Positions 53,728 to 64,000 of a DNA stretch of 64,000 bases are shown piece by piece. Position 1 is the stretch's first letter, and every line of letters starts with the position of its first letter. This DNA is from Apostichopus japonicus. Taxonomy: Eukaryota > Echinodermata > Holothuroidea > Aspidochirotida > Stichopodidae. Made by a program: the position numbers and the translations under genes. The notes beneath the pieces are model-generated. The model saw only the letters and a list, made by a program, of their open reading frames with translations. It ran no database searches and had not been told where the DNA came from. The stretch spans positions 32,771,989 through 32,835,988 of the forward strand of contig NC_092572.1 of assembly GCF_037975245.1 (NCBI RefSeq), read 5' to 3'.

Positions 53728-54045
53728 TTATCGTAGCCTTCTCAATTGAATAAAATACATCTCGATCAAATTATCAATTTGAGAACATGAAAAGCACTCT
53801 TCTTCCTGGAAATGGTCCAGGGTAACAGTAAACTTCATTAAATGTTTGACGACTTCTTGGTGAAGAGGAGGATCCTTCACCCAGCGACTGGCTTTGCGAC
53901 TGAACTCAGGGTTACCTACTTCTATGCTAGCAATTTGTATTGCCTTAAGTATTACTATTTCTTCAATATTTACGTCTCTTACGTAATTGTTCCAACTCGC
54001 AAAACACCAGAACAGGCTTAAAGCAGCCAATTGACAATTTAACAT
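53728..54045 (-). CDS. Possible terminal exon of an unidentified gene
   Basis: A 105-codon open frame ends with TAA, followed about 30 bases later by AATAAA on the same strand (about 53,690-53,697). Helical, with Leu/Ile patterns: NIEEIVILKAIQIAS, then HQEVVKHLMKFTVTLDHF. The first phrase loosely recalls helix 8 of nuclear-receptor ligand-binding domains, but the rest does not confirm it. A splice acceptor at CTGCTTTAAG (about 54,018) is possible. Upstream exons are unknown. Confidence 0.35.
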   Translation of the reverse strand: MLNCQLAALSLFWCFASWNNYVRDVNIEEIVILKAIQIASIEVGNPEFSRKASRWVKDPPLHQEVVKHLMKFTVTLDHFQEEECFSCSQIDNLIEMYFIQLRRLR

Positions 54046-54975
54046 CAGTCCAGAGGACTACCGCGTTTTAGACAAATCCTAGATTGGCCACTGATATTTG
54101 ATAAAATAATGTTATCTGCCTAACACGCAATTTCGGTTTTTTTATATCTCGAAAGGATACTCCATGAGAAATTTCGTTTCGATATACCTAAGAATAAAAT
54201 AAGATAACTAAAAATAATTTCAAGCAATTATCAAACTTTCATTCAAGTTGCACACTGACAACAAAGCGTGTTCTTATTTTTACTTTTACATTTATCCTTA
54301 TCGACCATATACCGTGCGACATGCACAGTGAGCTACAACAGTACAAGAGAAAATAAATTACACCCCCTGACAGGGGTTGCAAGTGCATATAAGGTCAATG
54401 TCCGTGGTGCATTAAAAATTGTGAATGGAACACATCTTAGGGCAGAAAAGTAAATGCAAATATCTAAGAAATACACAACATCATCAGCACGTGTGCAACA
54501 ATGACATCACACCTGTTTGCTTCAAGTTCACTTTAACTATGAAATGTGACAATTGTAATTTTCAAATCTCTTTTTTTTTTCTTCTTTTTTTTTCATGGAG
54601 AGGGAGGGGGGGTGGTTCCAGAGGCAAGTACCTCCGCAAGACATATTAAAGGTAGATTGGAAAAGGGGGTGTGTACAATCTTTCCTTATCGACATAACAG
54701 CTCGCCTCGACTTTTCACTTATTTTGCCGTATTTTTCCTTTACACATTTTTTACAATTTTACACATTCGGACCAACTCTCGACATCTCTAAGTACGCATA
54801 AAGAGATTGAAAAGTGCAGCTCGTGAAATGACGGGACATGAATATTCATATGCCAATCAAGTAACACATGTCGCTGGCAATTACGATTAATATAGGAACG
54901 TACGCAAAATAATGTTCATGATTTTTGACGGAACGTCTCAAAATAATGTGTATCATCTTTTTCTCTAGAAGCGGG

Positions 54976-56226
54976 GTCAGGCGCGGCGGAACGGAAAAAT
55001 TATTGGGGGGGGGGGCTAATATGTGGAGACTATCTAAGCGGAGCGCCACCATCGGTTGGCGCGGAGCGTACAAGAAAATTTGGGGTTTTTCAAACCCCCC
55101 AGATGGCCGGAAACGGCACTTCCCGAGTGTTTTATGCTGCGAATACCTAGCCCTAAAACATGGGTCTCAAGCCTGCAATTTCTCAGATTGCACGTAAAAA
55201 TCTGTAAAAACATTGTAATTTGTATATTCGATGGTGTTTTAAGAGAGTAGCTATTACTCGACGTGTACTGGCAAAGACGTTTTTGAGTGTAGTAAATTAC
55301 TACTTGCAATTAAATGCAATAATGACAAGGGCGTCGGAAGCTATTTTTGATTGGTACGGCGGTTCAGAGTGTGGCCAACTACCATAACTATCGGAGTAAA
55401 GTTTGGTAGGTCAAACAACGCTACGCGCCACCATGATTGGCGCGTAGCGTAATGGAGAAAATTTTGAAAATATGCCTGACAGACTGCAGGAAATGGCTCT
55501 TCCCGAGCTTGAAAACAAGACCCCTGCCATGCCAGAGTAGTCACATTTAGCCTACTTGCCGTCATCATTATTGAAAATTATTGAAACATATACCTATATA
55601 TATTTTTAGTCCTACTTTTTTTTTTTTGCACCATGAATATTGGTCCGGCGTTCGCCGGACCTGCCCGTACCGGCTCCGACGCCCCTGAATTAAATAAATG
55701 TCATAAGAAAACACAAAAAGCATTTCTTAATGTCAACAAATGGGTAATTCCAAAACCATGTGCAGTTGCCAACAAATTTCTATGACCTAGCACTGCCATC
55801 ATGTCATGAATGCATGTACCATATACAGTGTAGGTGAAATGCTAATATTGTGTTTTTGTTCGTTTAATAATTGATTGCGTTGAAACATAAAGCCATGTTC
55901 CACGCCTTGCGTGTACTCATATTGTGAACGCAAATTTTGATGAGTGTACCGTTTAGCTTATTACAAGAAGACGCGGTTGGGGTGACAATGTGGTCTATAG
56001 CCAGGGGACGGGCCGAGGGTCCCCCAGCATTTACTAAATTTATTACACCTATATAGTTTACGTGTGCATCGGACATATCGACAAGTATGCATTGAAAAAT
56101 GGGCAGATGCACGTTTCGGAGCCTTGGTAAATATTGGGGGGCTTATCATGCATTTGCCCCCTCAACTTTTTCATTGGGGGCCGAGCCCCCCCCCCCCCCA
56201 AGCCCCACCGGTTCCGCCGCCACTGA
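54976..56226. mobile_element. Tentative 1.25-kb inverted-repeat element with nested insertions
   Basis: The left edge CAGGCGCGGCGGAACGG and right edge CCGGTTCCGCCGCCACTG are imperfect inverted repeats. Inside are a copy of the shared GCGTACAAGAAAATTT module (55,027-55,125), another 358-bp element (55,330-55,688) and a poly-C edge. It could also be two neighbouring elements with similar ends. Confidence 0.35.
55330..55688. mobile_element. MITE of about 358 bp
   Basis: The left end AGGGCGTCGGAAGC and the right end GCTCCGACGCCCCT form an imperfect terminal inverted repeat. It holds a variant of the shared module (GGCGCGTAGCGTAATGGAGA, 55,400-55,505). No target duplication identified. Confidence 0.6.
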
Positions 56227-59042
56227 GCGGGGTTGAGTTTGATGATTGATATCCAGGTACGTGTGCAATAGCGGGAAATAGTTGAAATGGGAAATCCCCT
56301 TCCGAGCTTTTCACTAGACATTCACGGTAAAGTTGAGTCAATTCATTTGTACCGCGGTTATATATGTTTGAGATCAAGTGAACGTATTAAAGGTGCCAAC
56401 AAAAACCTATTCGCGTCCAATGTCAAGTGTGCATGTCTTATTATCCTTCAAACTGTACAAGGAATTTTCCTATTGGGACAACGCTGAACAATTCAAATCA
56501 ACATTGTTTTAATTCATGTGCAACAACGTGAACTGAATCAAGTGACATTACTCAGGCGTTAGTTTGTTTCCTTATTGTGGGGTTGCTCTTCAATAAGATA
56601 TGTTGATAAATTTGCATAGGTTATAATATCATGTTCTATATTTCCATTTAGTAAAGTAGTCTGTTCTATGCAGTCGGGATATATTCACCATACCAGCGGT
56701 ATTTGTATTCAATAAAAATGTAGCCAAAGTGATGTATTGTTTTTAAACGATTCCCCGGTTTATAGCACACCAACTTCCAACCGTTTTGATCACCGGAGAT
56801 GCAAACTGATTGGCTCCAATTTTGGCGAAGTTTCAAAGCATGTTATGACAACATGAGGAAATCATACGAATTACATTTAACATACTGCTTTAATCCAACG
56901 TTATTGTTTCTTACACTCACGTTTCTTTTAATAATTTCCCTTTGAACAATATGACATTTCTGTCAAAATGTTGATGGATGATAATAAATTTAATGTCCTG
57001 TCTTAACAGAGGCGACAAAATGGTAAATATTATTTCATATTTAATTATAAATGCACCAGTGGTTCTTTTTTTCAGTTTTCCCCTCTCTTCAAGACAATTA
57101 TTGATATAAATGTGTATTTTATATTATTTTTGGTAATTATCCACTTATGTTATATTTAGATTGTTATTACAATGTTACAATCAGTCATTCATTAATGTCT
57201 GCAGTTTTATTATAATATTTAAATTAACGTTGAAAGTGAGTATTCTGTGAATAAAAAATACTCTACGGGTGAAGGTAACGTGAGAATAATAATACTTCAT
57301 AACCACTGCTTTTTTAACAGAGGGGGGAAAGATCAGGGGATTACTTCACGGGACACACATTCTTGGCTGAACACGTCATGAAATACGAAATGACACGCCA
57401 ACGGTCATTCACAAAATTATGTGTTAGAAAAAAATAAAATGTATTTTCCAACACATATTCCTCACTGCCTCCAACCCCCGCTAGCTACCCTGAAATATTA
57501 TACATGTGGCAAAGAGTAGGGTTACTTAACGCTTTGGTAACTAACATTTGTCCGTCTTGGTAAGATGCATGATGATTTTGGATCATGAATAAGGTTTCAG
57601 ACAATTACGACTGACAAGTTTCCTTGTTCATTTATAAAAGTATGTTGAATTAACATTTGGTGAGCTAAAATTAGAATCCAAAGAATGCCCAAATATGCTG
57701 TCGTCTGCAATGAAAATTTTGCAAATGTAAACGTTATTTTGGGAATAATGCCAGTGCATAATAATAGCAAACCTCAAACAACGCTACGCAGAAATGTACG
57801 GCTGGGGAAGCCCCAGCAATGTTCTAAGAATTAAATGACCACCCCTGCTATTCTGAGCCCTTATAGCGAGCTGGAATGTGGTTAATTTGTATGCATCATT
57901 AGTTTTGTTTAACCCTGATTGTTGTTAACAATTTTATTTTCCATGTGGAGTGCAAGTCCCCTGATCTTTCCTTGCCCCCTACAGGTGCTCATAAATAAGA
58001 GCAATATGTCAATAATCATATAAAAAAAAACAAGATTTGTTACAACGAACACCTCTAGTGTCGAAGGCGTTAAATAAATGATAACTTTATACTAGTGTAA
58101 CTCTATCGGTAGTAAACGTAAGAACTCAAGATAATTAACTTCAGCAAATCATATGTTGTTAATTTGGTTACCTATACTGTATACAAAAATCTTATCGATA
58201 GCTATATGCTTGGTAAATGAGTGTAGTATGTGTTAAGAACTTACACAATTTTGGAGCAGATAAAAACTCATTTAAGGTTATCAGAGTTGTTGTGTCGTTA
58301 TTTCTATTTAGCTTATGCATGGTAAATTATTATTGTAACGGGAACATTTAGTAAAAGTAATCCGTTAAATAACAGCAATAAAAGGTCATTCACATGAAAG
58401 CATTGATATTCATGCCGTGATTCAAACTATAGTATTCTAACTTCTCGGGTTATGCTCTTGGCGTGATCAATTTTCCCTAGAAATATAACATTGGTTCAGT
58501 AATCCGACTTTTGATGATACTTTTTTTGCATCCTGATTAGAATATAAATATGTCACTCATCAACAATGTTAACACACATTTTGTATGTTACTCCAAATAT
58601 AAGGCTAATATTATTCCACAACTTCTATAAGAAAAAAGAACACTTCCTAAATTTACTGACAAACTTGCCAAAATACCCCCCCCCCCCCCCCAATGGAAAA
58701 CCATCCCAGCGAGATTTCACTTGTCAATTTCCTCTCAATTGGGAGCAATGTATTGCCAAGGAATACCTCCTGCTTAAGCATAGAGGGTATATATACTGTT
58801 AGTGTAATACACATATGATATTATATCAATACTATAGTAACCGCATGAGATTAATCCTTTTGGATTATAGTTTCTTTGTAAGTATCATATTTTCTTATTA
58901 TCCAATATATTTTGGTATATTAGCTTGCTAACTTTTGGGCCAATACAACAGATCTTTATAAACCACACTAATATGCTTGAGGTTGGTTTGTCAAATGTTT
59001 GGAAGTTTATTCAGCAGCGACACATATATATATATATATATA

Positions 59043-59105
<63 letters not shown>

Positions 59106-60179
59106 CAGGCAATACACAATAGACTCATAAGCAGTGTGATTACAATTATAGTAACTGACTGCATTTATAGTTTTTATAGATAACTGTTATGGCACCTGTA
59201 GAGTTTGTCAAATTGTATTTGCTTCAAATAAGGTTAGGCTGTACTGTTTACGCGACCTGCCACGCTAGGGCTACAACGCAACTGTCAAAAGGCGCTTAAC
59301 TAAGAAACGATAACCTCAGTGCAAACTACATACGTACTACATAAATTGGAACAAACTTCAAAACAAATTTAGGATAGGGAATGTTTTAAATCATGATATA
59401 CTCATGTCAGTTTCCAACTTGTTAACGGTGTTATTTTATAAGCCGCTAGAAATATGCCAGTTAGCCCGCCTCTGGAGTCAATTTAAAAAAAAACCCACTT
59501 GGTGTGTTGGTTGATAGGGAGCATGTCAGATCAGTGCGTCATTGAGCAGTACCTTTTTAGTTTTAGTGTGCTAAATTTGGGACCAATACAGCAGACCGTC
59601 AACTTCGCGCATTTATTACCTTCAAATCCCATCGCTGGCTTCATCCGTGTATGAGTGTATTCACAGACTCTAACGTGGATTTACGAAATCACGTCATTCA
59701 CATCTTTCCTCGAATTCCTCGATATATTTTTTTATCCGGAGTTCAGAGGGTACAAGAGCGTTACGTGTCTTTTTTCATTTCAAAGTACGAGTGAATATTC
59801 CTAGCTTATGTGTGTGTTGGTGAATGGTTTGTGATAATTGGTGTCTATGAAACAGCTTCATAAGAGGAAACCTCTATACTTCAATCTGAGTATAATGAAA
59901 CCTTCGGTTGCGAGTATACGTCTGTTTTATATATCAATGTATATCACTTAAAATCTGTTTTTATCATCCAAAGCGTTCAATTGTTGAATTACTTTTTATT
60001 AGCTGATGATATTTGATATTTGTGTCATACGCAAAACCTCTATCAAAGTGAGCTCTCTACAGTTACGCAGCTACGATTGAGACATTTCAGATCATGTAAC
60101 TGAACCGGCTTGGTCGCAATATGGCTAAGGACTAGTCTGTACTGAGCGACACACACTCCTCAAATAACGTTTTGTGAAT
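56227..60179. other. Long AT-rich region without supported genes
   Basis: No exon-like frames with splice support. Contains a C run (58,677) and one TA microsatellite (59,023-59,103). Confidence 0.4.
59023..59103. repeat. (TA)n microsatellite
   Basis: About 80 bp of alternating TA with one TCTA interruption. Confidence 0.95.
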
Positions 60180-60440
60180 TAGAATTGCAGATATCTTGAA
60201 TTCAATTTCAGATACCTCGAATTCAATTTCAGAATTTCGAAATCAATTTCAGATATCCGAATTAGAATTTCAGATATCTCGAAATCTATTTTAGATATCT
60301 CGAATTCAATTTCAGATATCTGAAATTAAATTTCATATATCTCGAATTAAATTTCAGATATCTCAAATTTAATTTTAGATATATGGAATAGAATTTGAGA
60401 TATCTAAAATTAGAAACAATTTAAGATATCTCAAATTCCC
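60180..60440. repeat. 22-bp minisatellite with GATATC core, about 11 units
   Basis: Units of the type CAGATATCTCGAATTCAATTT, with variants. AGATATCT and GAATTC are both palindromic, so units can pair with each other on the same strand. Units at the 3' end are more degenerate and partly inverted. Confidence 0.85.
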
Positions 60441-60780
60441 GATTAAAAGTTAAAATGGCTTTCCATACGCGCGTTGCATTTCAAGCTTTTATGTGCTTTG
60501 GTGAAGTACTAACACGTCACGTAATAACATGCACATTAGTGAATATTGCTTCTGAAATATGAGATTTCATTTCGCATATGCAACAATAATATTTTGGAAC
60601 AAAGGATATCATATGGTATGGTAATTCGTTTTACCCGACTAAACAATACAATAAATTAATTAAATTTAAGGAACTAATTTTATTATGAATATGAAAATTG
60701 AAGTTGAAAAAATTGAAAAAATATATATAGTTAATATGATAAAAGTTAAAATGGACAAAGCACTATAAATGCATGTATGT

Positions 60781-63700
60781 ACAACCCATACAGGTACTAT
60801 ACAGTACCTGTATACAGTCTACTATACAGTACCTGTACAGTCTACTATACATTACCTGTACAGTTTACATACAGGACCTGTACAGTCTACTATACACTAC
60901 CTGTACAGTCTACTATACAGTGCCTGTACAGTCTACTATACAGTACCTGTACAGTCTACTATACAGTACCTGTACAGTCTACTTTACAGTACCTGTACAT
61001 TCTTCTATTCGGTACCTGTACAGTTTTCTATACAGTACCTGTACAGTCTAATATACAGTACCTGTAGAGTCTTCTATACAAAACCTGTACAGTCTACTAT
61101 ACAGTACCTGTACAGTCTACTATACAGTACCTGTACAGTCTACTATACAGTACCTGTACAGTCTTCTATTCGGTACCTGTACAGTCTTCTATACGGTACC
61201 TGTACAGTCTAATATACAGTACCTGTAGTCTTCTATGCAGAACCTGTACAGTCCACTATACAGTACCTGTACAGTCTACTATACAGTACCTGTACAGTCT
61301 ACTATACAGTACCTGTACAGTATACTACACAGTACCTGTACAGTTTACATACAGGACCTGTACAGTCTACTATGCAGTACCTGTACAGTCTACTATACAG
61401 CACCTGTACAGTCTACTATACACTACCTGTACAGTCTACAATACAGTACCTGTACAGTCTACTATACAGTACCTGTACAGTCTACTATACACTACCTGTA
61501 CAGTCTACTATACAGTACCTGTACAGTCTACTATACAGTACCTGTACAGTCTACTATACAGTACCTGTACAGTCTACTTTACAGTACCTGTACATTCTTC
61601 TATGCGGTACCTGTACAGTCTTCTATACAGTACCTGTACAGTCTAATATACAGTACCTGTAGAGTCTTCTATACAAAACCTGTACAGTCTACTATACAGT
61701 ACCTGTACAGTCTACTATACAGTACCTGTACAGTCTACTATACAGTACCTGTACAGTCTTCTATTCGGTACCTGTACAGTCTTCTATACGGTACCTGTAC
61801 AGTTTTCTATACAGTACCTGTACAGTCTACTATACAGTACCTGTACAGTCTACTATACAGTACCTGTACAGTATACTATACAGTACCTGTACAGTATACT
61901 ACACAGTACCTGTACAGTTTACATACAGGACCTGTACAGTCTACTATGCAGTACCTGTACAGTCTACTATACAGCACCTGTACAGTCCACTATACAGTAC
62001 CTGTACAGTCTACTATACAGTACCTGTACAGTCTACTATGCAGAACCTGTACAGTCCACTATACAGTACCTGTACAGTCTACTATACAGTACCTGTACAG
62101 TCTACTATAAAGTACCTGTACAGTCTATTATACAGTACCTGTACAGTATACTATACAGTACCTGTACAGTATACTACACAGTACCTGTACAGTTTACATA
62201 CAGGACCTGTACAGTCCACTATACAGTACCTGTACAGTCTACTATACAGTACCTGTACAGTATACTACACAGTACCTGTACAGTTTACATACAGGACCTG
62301 TACAGTCTACTATACACTACCTGTACAGTCTACTATACAGTGCCTGTACAGTCTACTATACAGTACCTGTACAGTCTACTATACAGTACCTGTACAGTCT
62401 ACTTTACAGTACCTGTACATTCTTCTATTCGGTACCTGTACAGTTTTCTATACAGTACCTGTACAGTCTAATATACAGTACCTGTAGAGTCTTCTATACA
62501 AAACCTGTACAGTCTACTATACAGTACCTGTACAGTCTACTATACAGTACCTGTACAGTCTACTATACAGTACCTGTACATTGTTCTATTCGGTACCTGT
62601 ACAGTTTTCTATACAGTACCTGTACAGTCTAATATACAGTACCTGTAGAGTCTTCTATACAAAACCTGTACAGTCTACTATACAGTACCTGTACAGTCTA
62701 CTATACAGTACCTGTACAGTCTACTATACAGTACCTGTACAGTCTTCTATTCGGTACCTGTACAGTCTTCTATACGGTACCTGTACAGTCTAATATACAG
62801 TACCTGTAGTCTTCTATGCAGAACCTGTACAGTCCACTATACAGTACCTGTACAGTCTACTATACAGTACCTGTACAGTCTACTATACAGTACCTGTACA
62901 GTATACTACACAGTACCTGTACAGTTTACATACAGGACCTGTACAGTCTACTATGCAGTACCTGTACAGTCTACTATACAGCACCTGTACAGTCTACTAT
63001 ACACTACCTGTACAGTCTACAATACAGTACCTGTACAGTCTACTATACAGTACCTGTACAGTCTACTATACACTACCTGTACAGTCTACTATACAGTACC
63101 TGTACAGTCTACTATACAGTACCTGTACAGTCTACTATACAGTACCTGTACAGTCTACTTTACAGTACCTGTACATTCTTCTATGCGGTACCTGTACAGT
63201 CTTCTATACAGTACCTGTACAGTCTAATATACAGTACCTGTAGAGTCTTCTATACAAAACCTGTACAGTCTACTATACAGTACCTGTACAGTCTACTATA
63301 CAGTACCTGTACAGTCTACTATACAGTACCTGTACAGTCTTCTATTCGGTACCTGTACAGTCTTCTATACGGTACCTGTACAGTTTTCTATACAGTACCT
63401 GTACAGTCTACTATACAGTACCTGTACATTCTACTATACAGTACCTGTACAGTATACTATACAGTACCTGTACAGTATACTACACAGTACCTGTACAGTT
63501 TACATACAGGACCTGTACAGTCTACTATGCAGTACCTGTACAGTCTACTATACAGCACCTGTACAGTCCACTATACAGTACCTGTACAGTCTACTATACA
63601 GTACCTGTACAGTCTACTATGCAGAACCTGTACAGTCCACTATACAGTACCTGTACAGTCTACTATACAGTACCTGTACAGTCTACTATAAAGTACCTGT

Positions 63701-64000
63701 ACAGTCTATTATACAGTACCTGTACAGTATACTATACAGTACCTGTACAGTATACTACACAGTACCTGTACAGTTTACATACAGGACCTGTACAGTCCAC
63801 TATACAGTACCTGTACAGTCTACTATACAGTACCTGTACAGTATACTACACAGTACCTGTACAGTTTACATACAGGACCTGTACAGTCTACTATACAGTA
63901 CCTGTACAGTCTACTATACAGCACCTGTACAGTCTACTATACACTACCTGTACAGTCTACAATACAGTACCTGAACAGTCTACTATACAGTACCTGTACA
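60781..64000. repeat. 23-bp satellite array running off the window
   Basis: The monomer is CAGTCTACTATACAGTACCT followed by GTA, with 21-22-bp variants (CAGTTTACATACAGGACCTG). Since 23 is not a multiple of three, a frame passes through all three phases and repeats every 23 residues; the unit has no forward stop in any phase, so long open frames arise by chance. A higher-order period of 1,581 bp is seen: 61,235 repeats at 62,816, and 62,038 at 63,619. Confidence 0.95.

Noticed and set aside
60769-63691. Long Tyr/Val/Gln/Ser-rich open frames (YTVPVQSTIQYLYS)
   Set aside because: Produced by a stop-free 23-bp unit read through three phases. No start, splice or domain support.

Overview
The window is eukaryotic. 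It has AT-rich DNA, multi-exon genes with GT-AG introns in consistent phase, poly(A) signals, microsatellites, large satellites and many short DNA transposons. The protein domains (tandem death-effector-like domains with NACHT, ZU5, UPA and Death; a secreted short-chain-collagen C4-like domain) fit a marine invertebrate deuterostome. An echinoderm is my first guess, but the sequence does not prove the lineage. Layout: 1-2.7 kb is non-coding, with a 342-bp tandem duplication and ten copies of a 14-bp motif. 4.8-38.7 kb (+ strand) is one large innate-immunity-type gene with 15 coding exons joined in phase (1,391 codons visible; the N-terminus is not found) and three probable 3'-UTR exons. 21.2-32.2 kb, inside the last coding intron, is an 11-kb array of a 36-bp monomer with clear higher-order structure, followed by a (TA)n tract flanked by a perfect 21-bp inverted repeat. 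39-46.6 kb is gene-poor and packed with short inverted-repeat transposons, several nested, two with visible target-site duplications. 47.3-51.4 kb (- strand) is a four-exon secreted C4-like gene with a TATA box and a one-base frameshift in its last exon. 53.7-54.0 kb (- strand) is a possible terminal exon of an unidentified gene. 55-56.2 kb holds more short transposons. 60.2-60.4 kb is a 22-bp minisatellite. 60.8-64.0 kb is a 23-bp satellite that runs off the window. The main biological interest is the 4.8-33.3 kb gene. Its order is DED-DED-NACHT-(short LRR-like tail)-ZU5-UPA-linker-Death. This resembles vertebrate NLRP1 (PYD-NACHT-LRR-FIIND-CARD) and PIDD1 (LRR-ZU5-UPA-DD), with different signalling domains at both ends. 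A Ser-Phe-Ser triplet lies where the FIIND/PIDD autoproteolysis site (HFS/SFS) is expected. The inferred protein is therefore a sensor that may cut itself and release a UPA-Death fragment. The 11-kb satellite sits in the intron just upstream of the Death-domain exon, so expression of the Death domain requires splicing across the array. Nearly all open frames in 21-32 kb and 60.8-64 kb are by-products of satellite periodicity and should not be called genes.
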